DNA of 20,314 nt from HRBIN12 sp964640965 (GTDB lineage Bacteria > Actinomycetota > UBA4738 > HRBIN12). Numbering within the stretch: position 1 is the first letter of the stretch; the number at the start of each line of letters is the position of its first letter. The position numbers and the translations under genes were made by a program. Under the pieces are notes generated by a model. The model did not search any database, was not told the origin of the DNA, and was given only the letters and a program-made list of their open reading frames with translations. The stretch is from contig CAZXJB010000036.1 in NCBI GenBank assembly GCA_964640965.1, positions 1 to 20,314 of the forward strand, read 5' to 3'. Below, piece by piece: positions 6,906 through 13,809 of the stretch.

Positions 6906-7538
6906 GTGAGCGCCGAGCACCGATGCCCCCACTGCGGCGCCCTCGTCGCCGCCGACGCCGAGTGGTGCGGGCAGTGCCTGCGTCCGCTGCGGACGCCCGA
7001 GCCCGAGCCCGAGCCGACCCCGGCGCCGCGGGTGCTCCGGCCGGCGGGGGAGGGCGACCGGCGGGAGCCCGTCTGGGTCTGCCCCTCGTGCGACCAGGAG
7101 AACCCCCTCGCGCTCGAGCGCTGCCAGGTGTGCGGGACGCCGTTCGCCAGCCTGTTCCGCGAGCCGGCGCCCGAGCCCCGGATCCCGCCCTCGAGCGCCC
7201 TCGTCTGGTCGCTCGCCTGGCCGGGGCTCGGGCACGTGAAGGCGGGACGGCGCGTCGACGGGCTCGCCCGGATGGTGCTGTTCGCCTGGACCTTCGGGAC
7301 CGTGCTCGTCCTGCTCGTCTCCCGGTCGGGCCTCGGGCGGGCGGCGCCGCTGCTTGCGCTCTACGCGCTCGCGGCCCTCGCGCTCTACGTGCTCTCCGCC
7401 GTGGACGCGCGGCGGCTGGCGGGCGGCGAGGACCCGCTCGTCGGCCCCCGCCCGCTCCTGTGGGCCTCGGTCGCGCTGATCGTGCTCTCGATCGTCCTCG
7501 CGACGCTGCTCACGCTCCCCGTCGTCCGCGGCGGGTAG
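6906..7538 (+). CDS. Zinc-ribbon membrane protein of unknown function
   Basis: A 210-aa protein. The N-terminal cytoplasmic part holds two zinc ribbons: CPHCG...CGQC (about 7-24) and CPSCDQ...CQVCG (about 58-77), the second resembling a RanBP2-type finger. They are separated by a Pro-Glu-rich linker (PEPEPEPTPAP). The C-terminal half has three hydrophobic helices, at about 115-137, 142-163 and 178-203; a PGLGHVKAGRRVDG turn before the first resembles the glycine/proline entry of TM2-like small membrane domains. Ribbon plus membrane segments is common in actinobacterial proteins of unknown role. It sits just upstream of the SRPBCC and ArsA-like genes, but each appears to have its own promoter. 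Confidence 0.82.
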   Translation: MSAEHRCPHCGALVAADAEWCGQCLRPLRTPEPEPEPTPAPRVLRPAGEGDRREPVWVCPSCDQENPLALERCQVCGTPFASLFREPAPEPRIPPSSALVWSLAWPGLGHVKAGRRVDGLARMVLFAWTFGTVLVLLVSRSGLGRAAPLLALYALAALALYVLSAVDARRLAGGEDPLVGPRPLLWASVALIVLSIVLATLLTLPVVRGG

Positions 7539-7541
7539 CAT
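7536..7541 (+). promoter_or_regulatory. Candidate -10 (TAGCAT) for the SRPBCC gene
   Basis: TAGCAT overlaps the stop codon of the preceding gene and ends 9 nt before the ATG at 7551. The spacer CGGGTCGGG has no clear Shine-Dalgarno. It matches the hexamer-before-start pattern of neighbouring genes. Confidence 0.4.
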
Positions 7542-7550
7542 CGGGTCGGG

Positions 7551-7991
7551 ATGGCCGAGCAGACCGAGGGCTCGATCGAGATCGAGGCGTCCGCCGCGGA
7601 GATCATGGACGTCCTCACCGACTACGAGGCCTACCCGGAGTGGGCCGACGTGAAGAGCGCGCGGATCCTGGAGCGGGGGGAGGGGGGCCTCGCGACGAAG
7701 GTGGCCTTCGAGGTCGAGGTGCCGGTCCTCGGCCGGGCCGAGTACACCCTCGCCTACCGCTACGCCCCCGGCGACGCCGGCATGTCCTGGGTCTCGACCG
7801 AGGCCCGGGGCGCGGTCACGAGCATCGCCGGCGAGTACCTGCTCGACGAGCTCGACGGGCGCACGAGGGTCACCTACCGGCTGGCGGTGGAGCTCGGGCC
7901 GCTCCTGCCGGGCTTCGTCCGGACCCAGGGCGAGAAGCGGGTCATCGACAACGCGCTCCAGCGGCTGAAGCGCCGGGTGGAGCTCGGCTGA
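7551..7991 (+). CDS. SRPBCC (START/Bet v1-like) family protein
   Basis: A 146-aa protein of the polyketide cyclase/coenzyme Q-binding-like SRPBCC superfamily. The opening GSIEIEASAAEIMDVLTDYE followed by YPEWADVKSARIL is the usual 'coat protein/cyclase' N-terminus. The middle has alternating beta strands, and the end is the long C-terminal helix ending LKRRVELG. These proteins form a hydrophobic pocket for lipids or other non-polar ligands; the ligand here is unknown. A homologous protein (Rv2185c type) accompanies an ArsA-like ATPase in mycobacteria, as here, which suggests a shared envelope or lipid task. No catalytic residues are evident. Confidence 0.86.
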   Translation: MAEQTEGSIEIEASAAEIMDVLTDYEAYPEWADVKSARILERGEGGLATKVAFEVEVPVLGRAEYTLAYRYAPGDAGMSWVSTEARGAVTSIAGEYLLDELDGRTRVTYRLAVELGPLLPGFVRTQGEKRVIDNALQRLKRRVELG

Positions 7992-8005
7992 GCCGGCGCC
8001 GGCTC
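7990..8005. repeat. 16-bp perfect palindrome between the SRPBCC and ArsA-like genes
   Basis: GAGCCGGCGCCGGCTC is its own reverse complement. It begins on the second base of the SRPBCC stop codon and covers the -35 position (about 7996-8001) of the ArsA-like gene's predicted promoter. It could be a small terminator hairpin or an operator. Confidence 0.45.
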
Positions 8006-8018
8006 GCGGCCGACTGGG

Positions 8019-8024
8019 TAATCT
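8019..8024 (+). promoter_or_regulatory. Candidate -10 (TAATCT) for the ArsA-like operon
   Basis: TAATCT ends 8 nt before the ATG at 8033, with AGGTCCGG between. It is the best -10 match in the region and would drive the seven-gene run from 8033 to 13714. Near-leaderless by position. Confidence 0.5.
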
Positions 8025-8032
8025 AGGTCCGG

Positions 8033-9232
8033 ATGCGGGTGCTGCTGTTCACCGGGAAGGGCGGCGTCGGCAAGACCACCGTTGCCGCCGCGACCGCAGT
8101 GAGAGCCGCGCAGGCGGGCCACCGGACCCTGGTGATGAGCACCGACCCGGCCCATTCGCTCGCGGACTCCTTCGACCTGCCCGTCGGTGAGCGGCCCACG
8201 CCGATCGCCGAGCGCCTGTTCGCCGAGCAGATCGACGCCCAGTCCCGCCTGGAGCGCAACTGGCGCGACATCCAGGAGTACATGATCCAGCTGATGAACT
8301 GGGCCGGGGTCGAGACGATCCAGGCGGAGGAGCTCTCGGTCATCCCGGGGCTGGACGAGATCTTCTCGCTCATCGACGTCAAGACCCACGTCGAGGAGGG
8401 CCGGTGGGACCTGCTCGTCGTCGACTGCGCGCCGACGGCGGAGACGCTGCGCCTGCTCTCGCTCCCCGAGGTGATGAGCTGGTACATCGAGCGGATCTTC
8501 CCGATCCAGCGGCGCGTGGTCCAGGGGGTCCGTCCGGTGGTGAGCCGGATGACGAGCCTGCCGATCGCGGGCGACCGGTTCTTCGCGGCCGTCGAGCGGC
8601 TCCACCGCAACCTGGACGCGGTGCGGCGGATCCTCACCGACGACCGCACCTCCTCGGTCCGCCTCGTGGTGAACCTGGAGAAGATGGTGATCTCCGAGGC
8701 CCGCCGCACGTACACCTACCTCAGCCTGTTCGGGTACCGGGTGGACGCGGTCGTGGTGAACCGCATCATCCCCGAGGACGTGACGGACCCGTACTTCGCG
8801 ACGTGGAAGGACATCCAGGCCGAGCACCTACGGACGGTCCACGAGTCCTTCGAGCCGGTGCCGATCCTGCGGGCGCGCCTGTTCGATCGGGAGATGGTCG
8901 GGCTCGAGCTGCTCGACGCGATGGGCCGCGAGGTCTACGACGAGCGGCCGGTGACCGACGTCTTCTTCCGGGACGAGCCGATCCGGGTGCGCCGTCGGGC
9001 GGGCGCGTACGTGCTCTCGCTGCGGCTGCCGTTCGTCTCCCGCGAGGACATGGACGTGTACCGGCGCGGGGACGAGCTGTTCGTGCGGGTGGGCAGCTAC
9101 AAGCGCAACCTGATCCTGCCCGCGACGCTGCAGCGCCTCGACATCCGCGGGGCGAACTTCGTGGGCGATCACCTGGAGATCGCGTTCGCGAGCGAGCCCG
9201 AGCCGGGCTCCGCACGGGCTGGGAGGACGTGA
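8033..9232 (+). CDS. ArsA/Get3-family ATPase with C-terminal HSP20-like domain
   Basis: A 399-aa P-loop ATPase of the deviant Walker A class: GKGGVGKT at 8-15, switch I-like STDPAHSLADSF (about 36-47), and VVDCAPTAETLRLL as the switch II region (about 127-140). After the ATPase body, residues about 310-395 form a small beta-rich domain (DELFVRVGSYKRNLILPA...GDHLEIAF) resembling the ArsA C-terminal HSP20-like domain. There are no paired metal-binding cysteines of arsenite pumps, so arsenic resistance is unlikely. A role in handling hydrophobic or membrane-bound proteins, as for Get3, is an inference. The single-copy (not duplicated) form is typical of actinobacterial proteins at this locus. 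Its stop overlaps the next start (TGATG). Confidence 0.9.
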   Translation: MRVLLFTGKGGVGKTTVAAATAVRAAQAGHRTLVMSTDPAHSLADSFDLPVGERPTPIAERLFAEQIDAQSRLERNWRDIQEYMIQLMNWAGVETIQAEELSVIPGLDEIFSLIDVKTHVEEGRWDLLVVDCAPTAETLRLLSLPEVMSWYIERIFPIQRRVVQGVRPVVSRMTSLPIAGDRFFAAVERLHRNLDAVRRILTDDRTSSVRLVVNLEKMVISEARRTYTYLSLFGYRVDAVVVNRIIPEDVTDPYFATWKDIQAEHLRTVHESFEPVPILRARLFDREMVGLELLDAMGREVYDERPVTDVFFRDEPIRVRRRAGAYVLSLRLPFVSREDMDVYRRGDELFVRVGSYKRNLILPATLQRLDIRGANFVGDHLEIAFASEPEPGSARAGRT

Positions 9233-9519
9233 TGGCACAGACGGCCAAGGGCGCCGGCCGCGCCGGCGCACGGACCGGTGGACGCGGGAAGGCGGCGCCG
9301 CCCCCGCAGGTCCAGCCGGAGAGCGAGGAGCGGATGTGCTCGGTCGGGTTCTGCCCGATCGGGATCACCCTCGGGGTGCTGCAGGGAGCGGCCCCGGAGG
9401 CGACGGTGCACCTGGTCAAGGCCGCGCAGGAGCTGCTCCTCGCGGTCCGGGCCGTGATCGACGAGCGCGTGGCGGGCGAGCGACCCGCCGAGCACCTGGA
9501 GAGGATCGAGATCTCGTGA
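9232..9519 (+). CDS. Small conserved-looking protein with a C-x4-CP motif
   Basis: 95 aa. The first 30 residues are a basic, Gly/Ala/Pro-rich tail. Then comes MCSVGFCPIG (35-44) and an amphipathic helix ATVHLVKAAQELLLAVRAVID, ending in a short acidic tail (HLERIEIS). I do not recognise the domain with certainty. The helix and ending recall the C-terminus of the small protein encoded next to glucokinase in Streptomyces (SCO2127/DUF5304 type), which would fit the glk gene two places downstream; this is from memory and not checked. The two cysteines could bind metal or form a disulfide. The ATG overlaps the ArsA-like stop and follows GGGAGG; its stop overlaps the next gene as GTGA, so it is translationally coupled on both sides. 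Confidence 0.72.
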   Translation: MAQTAKGAGRAGARTGGRGKAAPPPQVQPESEERMCSVGFCPIGITLGVLQGAAPEATVHLVKAAQELLLAVRAVIDERVAGERPAEHLERIEIS

Positions 9520-10640
9520 CCGAGCTGGACCACGCACTGCTGCGCAAGCTCGCGGGATGGAGCCCCGACGGGGTCCCCGTGACGTCCCTGTACCTCACGG
9601 TCGACGGGCGCCGCTACCCACGCCGGATCGACTACGAGGTCCGGCTCGACGAGCTCCTCCGCAGCGCCCGCGCGCAGGCGCTCGCGCTGCCGGAGGTCGC
9701 CGCGCGCTCCGTCGAGGGCGACCTCGAGGAGATCTCGGCCTTCGTTCGCGAGCGGTTCGAGCGCGGCGACACGCGCGGCCTCGCGCTGTTCTCGGCCTCG
9801 GCAGCCGGGCTCTGGGAGGAGATCGCGCTGCCGCGTCCGGTGCGGGACCGGGTCGTGGTGGGGCCCCGCGCCGACGTGCGGATGCTCGAGGCGCTGCTCG
9901 AGACCTACGAGCCCACCTGCGTCGCGCTCGTCGACTACGAGAAGGCGCGGCTGTTCTGCTCGCAGCTCGGGCGGGTGGAGGAGGTCCGCGACCTCGCCGA
10001 CGAGGTGCCGGGCCGGCACGACCAGGGCGGCTGGGCGCAGATGCGGATGCAGCGCCACGTGGACGATCACCGGATGCAGCACCTGAAGCACGTGGCCGAG
10101 ACGCTGTTCGGGCTCTGGCGGAGCCGGGGGTTCGCCCACCTCGTGCTCGCCGGGCCCGGCGAGGCCCACCGCGAGCTCGAGGGGCTGCTGCACGAGTACC
10201 TGCGCCGGCGCGTGCGGGCGCACCTCAGCCTCCCGGTGACGGCGACGCTCGAGGAGGTCCGGGTCCGCACGCTCGAGGTCGAGGAGGAGCTCGAGCGCGC
10301 GCAGGAGGCCGAGGTCGTGACGCGGCTGGCCGATGCGATCCCCTCCGGCGGCGGGGTCGCGGGCCTGGACGCCACCCTCGGGGCCCTGTCGGAGGGGCGC
10401 GTCGGCACGCTCGTGGTGGGGCTCGACCTCGTGCGGCCCGGCGGGGTCTGCGACCGGTGCGGCCGCCTCGGGACCCGGGCGAGCGACTGTCCGACGTGCG
10501 GCGCGCCGATGCGGGAGGTCCCCGACGTCGTCGAGGTGGCGGTCGCCTCGGCCTACGAGCGCGGGTGCGAGGTGGAGACGGTGACGGCGGACGAGCGGCT
10601 CGAGCGCCTGGGCGGCATCGGCGCGCTCCTGCGGTTCTGA
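9516..10640 (+). CDS. Bacterial eRF1-like (baeRF / Vms1-type) peptide-release family protein
   Basis: A 374-aa protein with the three-part layout of archaeal/eukaryotic release factor 1 relatives. An N-terminal domain (PVTSLYLTVDGRRYPR) is followed by a middle domain with QGGWAQMRMQRHVDDHR (170-186), which aligns with the GGQ-containing loop of eRF1 (GGQSxxRFxR). A C-terminal L7Ae-like domain has an inserted zinc ribbon, C312-x2-C315 and C325-x2-C328. In Vms1/Ankzf1 relatives this loop cleaves peptidyl-tRNA on stalled 60S subunits. Bacterial members were described bioinformatically as baeRFs. Gly-Gly is present and Gln175 lies three residues after the second Gly, so catalysis is plausible but not certain. 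The GTG at 9516 overlaps the preceding stop; the frame is open further upstream, but that would overlap the small gene. Confidence 0.82.
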   Translation: MTELDHALLRKLAGWSPDGVPVTSLYLTVDGRRYPRRIDYEVRLDELLRSARAQALALPEVAARSVEGDLEEISAFVRERFERGDTRGLALFSASAAGLWEEIALPRPVRDRVVVGPRADVRMLEALLETYEPTCVALVDYEKARLFCSQLGRVEEVRDLADEVPGRHDQGGWAQMRMQRHVDDHRMQHLKHVAETLFGLWRSRGFAHLVLAGPGEAHRELEGLLHEYLRRRVRAHLSLPVTATLEEVRVRTLEVEEELERAQEAEVVTRLADAIPSGGGVAGLDATLGALSEGRVGTLVVGLDLVRPGGVCDRCGRLGTRASDCPTCGAPMREVPDVVEVAVASAYERGCEVETVTADERLERLGGIGALLRF

Positions 10641-10649
10641 GCGGGGCCG

Positions 10650-11603
10650 ATGGCTGACCACGCCCTCGGCCTCGACGTCGGTGGCACGAAGATCCTCGCC
10701 GTCCGCACGGACGCCGGGGGCGCCGTGCTCGCCCGCGCCCAGGTCCCGACCCCCGCGGAGGACGCCGAGGCCACGCTCTCGGCGATGGTGGAGGTGGCCC
10801 GCGGGCTCCTCACCCCGCACGTCCGCGCCGTCGGCGTCGGCGCGGCCGGGATGGTCGAGCACGCGACGGGGGTGCTCCGCTTCGCGCCCAACCTCGCGTG
10901 GCGGGAGCTCGAGATCGCCCGCCGGATGCGCTCGGCGCTCGGCCTCCCGTGCGGGCTCGACAACGACGCCAACGCCGCCGCCTACGGGGAGCTGCGGCTC
11001 GGGGCGGGCCGGGGGCGTCGACACCTGCTGCTCGTGACCGTCGGCACGGGGATCGGCGGGGGCATCATCACGGAGGGTCGGCTCCTCCGCGGCGCGCACG
11101 GGTTCGCGGCCGAGATCGGCCACATCATCGTCGAGCCCGGGGGCCCGCTGTGCGGGTGCGGGAACCGGGGCTGCTTCGAGCAGGTCGCCTCGGGGGCCGC
11201 GATCCGACGGCTCGGGCGCGAGGCGGTCGCGTCGGAGCCCGACTCGGCCCTGGGTCGGCTGGCGCGGAGCGATGCGGAGGCCGTGACGGGGGAGCTCGTG
11301 ACGCGGGCTGCGCGGGAGGGCGACGCGACGGCCATCCGGATCCTCGCCGAGGTCGGCCGCCGCCTGGGGGAGGGGATCGCGGGCCTCGTGAACGTCCTCG
11401 ACCCGGAGGTGGTGGTCGTGGGCGGGGGCGCGTCCGAGGCGGGCGAGCTCCTGCTCGCGCCCGCCCGGGAGGCGTTCGCGCGTGCGGTCGAGGCGCCCGA
11501 GCACCGACCGCCGGTCGGGATCGTCCCGGCCGAGCTCGGCCCGGAGGCCGGCGCGATCGGGGCCGCCCTGCTCGCGCTCGAGGAGTTCGGCGGGGGGGCG
11601 TGA
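10650..11603 (+). CDS. glk: ROK-family glucokinase
   Basis: A 317-aa ROK kinase. LGLDVGGTKI (about 6-15) is the phosphate-binding motif; GLDNDANAAAYGE has the catalytic Asp; VGTGIGGGII is the second phosphate loop; and EIGHIIV with His158 precedes the zinc motif C168-G-C170-G-N-R-G-C175. The ROK sugar-specificity signature is complete and there is no N-terminal DNA-binding domain, so this is an enzyme rather than an ROK repressor. It phosphorylates glucose, with ATP or polyphosphate as possible donors. It starts 9 nt after the eRF1-like gene, within the operon. Other hexose substrates (for example N-acetylmannosamine) cannot be excluded. Confidence 0.9.
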   Translation: MADHALGLDVGGTKILAVRTDAGGAVLARAQVPTPAEDAEATLSAMVEVARGLLTPHVRAVGVGAAGMVEHATGVLRFAPNLAWRELEIARRMRSALGLPCGLDNDANAAAYGELRLGAGRGRRHLLLVTVGTGIGGGIITEGRLLRGAHGFAAEIGHIIVEPGGPLCGCGNRGCFEQVASGAAIRRLGREAVASEPDSALGRLARSDAEAVTGELVTRAAREGDATAIRILAEVGRRLGEGIAGLVNVLDPEVVVVGGGASEAGELLLAPAREAFARAVEAPEHRPPVGIVPAELGPEAGAIGAALLALEEFGGGA

Positions 11604-11610
11604 GCGCGCC

Positions 11611-12513
11611 GTGAAGGTCGGCCTCATCCTCCCGCTGTTCTCGGGCGACCCCGAGCGGGTCCTGGACGTCGCGCGGCGGGCCGAGGCGCTCGGTTACGAC
11701 GGCGTCTTCGCCTTCGACCATTTCTTCCCGCCGGGGGCGCCGCCCGACCGGCCCTCGCTCGAGGCGTTCGCGACGCTCGGCGCGGTCGCCGCCACCACCG
11801 AGCGCATCCGGATCGGCACGCTCGTGACCCGGGCGAGCCTGCGACCGGCCGGGATGCTCGCCAAGCTCGCCGCGAGCCTGGACGCGATGAGCGGCGGACG
11901 GATGATCCTCGGGATCGGGACCGGGGACCCGATCGACCGCCCCGAGCACGACGCCTACGGCCTGCCGTACCTGGACCGGACCCAGCGCCGGGCGCACCTC
12001 GTCGAGACCGTGGGGTGCCTGCGGGCCCTGTTCGCCGGAGGGACCTGGCCGGGTGGGTCCTGGGTGCCGCCCATGACCGGACCGCTCCTGCCGCGCCCGG
12101 CGGAGGGTCCGCCGATCTGGCTCGGCGGCTTCACGGACGCGATGGTGCGTCTCGCCGCCCGGCACGCCGACGCGTGGAACGGCTGGGGGATGTCGATCCC
12201 CGAGTTCGCCCGCAAGGCCGACCTGCTCCGGCGAACCGCGGCCGAGCACGGGCGCTCGGCCGAGGCGACCTGGGCGGGCATCGTGGTGGTCGGCCGAGAC
12301 GAGGACGAGGCCGGCGCGATGCTCGAGGAGCGCTTCCGAAAGGGCATGCTCGAGACCAACGTCTGGGCGGGGACGGCCCGGTCGCTGATCTGGTGGCTCG
12401 AGGGGCTCGGGACCGCCGGCGCGAGCTGGGCGGTGCTCGTCCCCGCGGGCCGGGGCGACCGGATGGCCATGATCGCGGAGGAGGTCCTCCCGAACCTGCG
12501 GGGGCGGTCGTGA
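11611..12513 (+). CDS. LLM-class (probably F420-dependent) oxidoreductase
   Basis: A 300-aa luciferase-like monooxygenase-fold protein. The N-terminal VGLILPLFSGDPERVLDVAR, the GYDGVFAFDHFF strand-helix, TERIRIGTLVTRA, and LDAMSGGRMILGIGTGD are family hallmarks of F420- or FMN-using members. The TIM-barrel ends with AEEVLPNLRG. In Actinobacteria most such stand-alone proteins use coenzyme F420, but the cofactor is not proven by the sequence. The GTG at 11611 was chosen because MKVGLILPLF is the standard start; the frame extends upstream into glk. It overlaps the next gene by 4 nt. The substrate is unknown. Confidence 0.88.
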   Translation: MKVGLILPLFSGDPERVLDVARRAEALGYDGVFAFDHFFPPGAPPDRPSLEAFATLGAVAATTERIRIGTLVTRASLRPAGMLAKLAASLDAMSGGRMILGIGTGDPIDRPEHDAYGLPYLDRTQRRAHLVETVGCLRALFAGGTWPGGSWVPPMTGPLLPRPAEGPPIWLGGFTDAMVRLAARHADAWNGWGMSIPEFARKADLLRRTAAEHGRSAEATWAGIVVVGRDEDEAGAMLEERFRKGMLETNVWAGTARSLIWWLEGLGTAGASWAVLVPAGRGDRMAMIAEEVLPNLRGRS

Positions 12514-13100
12514 CCGAGGCCCTCGAGGGCCTCCGCGAGGCCAAGCGCGACCTCCGGCGCGCGGTGCGGGCCGCGCGGGACGCGCTCGCGCCGGGGGAGC
12601 GGGCCGAGCGGAGCCGCCGCATCGCCGAGCGCCTGCTCGCCCTGCCCGAGCTCGACGGGGCGCGCACGGTCATGGTCTTCGCCTCGTTCGGCTCCGAGGT
12701 GGACACCGGGCCGATCCTCGCCGAGCTCGCGGCCCGGGGCGTCCGCCTCGCGCTGCCCCGCATCGCGGATGGCGAGGTCGTCGCGACGTCGTACCGCCCG
12801 GGCGAGCGGCTCGTGCCCGCCGCCCTCGGCGTGCCCGAGCCCGCCCATGGGTCGACGGTGCCCGAGCGGGAGATCGACGTCGTGATCACGCCCGGCGTCG
12901 CCTTCGACCGCGCCGGCCACCGGGTGGGCTACGGCGGTGGCTTCTACGACCGCTTCCTCCGCCGCGTGCGGCCCGAGGTGCCCCGCGTCGCGGTCGCCTT
13001 CGCGCTCCAGGTCGTGCCCGGGGTCCCGCACGCCGAGGGCGACGAGCGGGTGGATCTCGTCGTGACCGAGGACGAGGTGATCCGGTGCCCTCCGCGCTGA
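12510..13100 (+). CDS. 5-formyltetrahydrofolate cyclo-ligase
   Basis: A 196-aa protein of the usual MTHFS/YgfA length. It converts 5-formyl-THF to 5,10-methenyl-THF with ATP, recovering a storage form of folate. Family marks are an N-terminal Lys-rich helix (REAKRDLRRAVRAAR), VMVFASFGSEVDTGPILAEL, RYRPGE-like SYRPGERLVP, DVVITPGVAFDRAGHRVGYG, and the nucleotide-binding GGGFYDRFL. It starts with GTG overlapping the previous stop (GTGA). It is the first of several folate enzymes towards the right of the window and ends 16 nt into the following exonuclease gene. Confidence 0.94.
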   Translation: MTEALEGLREAKRDLRRAVRAARDALAPGERAERSRRIAERLLALPELDGARTVMVFASFGSEVDTGPILAELAARGVRLALPRIADGEVVATSYRPGERLVPAALGVPEPAHGSTVPEREIDVVITPGVAFDRAGHRVGYGGGFYDRFLRRVRPEVPRVAVAFALQVVPGVPHAEGDERVDLVVTEDEVIRCPPR

Positions 13101-13714
13101 GGCCGCCGCCCGCGCCCCCGCGGCGGATGCGACGCGCGCCGTGGCGGCGAGCGCCGCTCGCGGCGCTCGACTTCGAGACGACCGGGCTCGACCACGGTCG
13201 AGACGCCGTGGTCTCCTTCGGGGTGGTCCCGGTGGAAGGGGGGCGGGTGCGTTTCGGCGAGGCCGTCGAGCGCTACGTGGTCCCGCCGATCCCCTCCTCG
13301 TCGAAGGCGATCGCGATCCACCACATCCTGCCCCGGGATCTCGTCGGGGCGCCCACGCTGGAGGAGGCGCGGAGGACGCTCGCGGAGCGCCTGCACGGCC
13401 GGTTCCTCATCACGTGGTTCGCCGACGTGGAGGTCGCGTTCCTCGCCCGGATCTTCGGGTCGCGGCAGCGCACCTGGTGGCGCAGGACCGTCGACGTCCG
13501 CCGGATGGCGCTCGCGCTGGAGGGGGAGCGGCGCCCGGGCGTGCGGTTCTCGCTCACGGCCACCGCCGAGCGCTACGGGGTGCCGGTCGCCCGCCCGCAC
13601 GAGGCGCTCGAGGACGCGCTCGTCACGGCACAGCTGTTCCTCGTGCTCGCCTCGCGCCTGGAGGGGCGCGGGCACGGCTCGGTCGGCTCGCTGCTGGGCC
13701 TCACCCGCGGCTGA
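13085..13714 (+). CDS. DEDDh 3'-5' exonuclease (DnaQ-like)
   Basis: A 209-aa single-domain exonuclease. ExoI is LAALDFETTGLD with D29 and E31. ExoII is ITWFADVEVAFLARIF with D114, lacking the usual HN before it. ExoIII is RPHEALEDALVTAQLF with H172 and D177, so all acidic and histidine residues of the DEDDh class are present. The N-terminal 25 residues are Arg/Pro-rich and unlikely to be structured; a later start at 13127 (MRRAPWRRAP) is possible. It overlaps the cyclo-ligase by 16 nt and closes the operon. Its substrate may be DNA or RNA. It is not closely similar to the exonuclease domain of the gene at 1-1399 beyond the shared motifs. Confidence 0.87.
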   Translation: MPSALRPPPAPPRRMRRAPWRRAPLAALDFETTGLDHGRDAVVSFGVVPVEGGRVRFGEAVERYVVPPIPSSSKAIAIHHILPRDLVGAPTLEEARRTLAERLHGRFLITWFADVEVAFLARIFGSRQRTWWRRTVDVRRMALALEGERRPGVRFSLTATAERYGVPVARPHEALEDALVTAQLFLVLASRLEGRGHGSVGSLLGLTRG

Positions 13715-13722
13715 GCCGTGAC

Positions 13723-13752
13723 TTGAACGGCGAGTCAAACCCGTGCTTGGAT
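13723..13752 (+). promoter_or_regulatory. Candidate promoter of the GcvT-family gene
   Basis: TTGAAC (13723-13728) and TTGGAT (13747-13752) are 18 nt apart in the 95-bp gap before the gene. The -35 is good and the -10 is weak. The leader would be about 50 nt and includes a strong AGGAGG site at 13799-13804. Confidence 0.4.
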
Positions 13753-13809
13753 ACGCGCACGACGCGCGAGACGCGACCAGGACCCGGATGCCGATCCCAG
13801 GAGGGGGCC

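Noticed and set aside
8033..9232. Arsenite efflux ATPase (arsA)
   Set aside because: There are no arsenite-binding cysteine triad and no arsB/arsC/arsD neighbours; the protein is a single ATPase unit with an HSP20-like tail.
8766..11627. A 953-codon open frame on the minus strand
   Set aside because: Shadow of the ArsA-like, eRF1-like and glk genes; no recognisable domain and biased composition.
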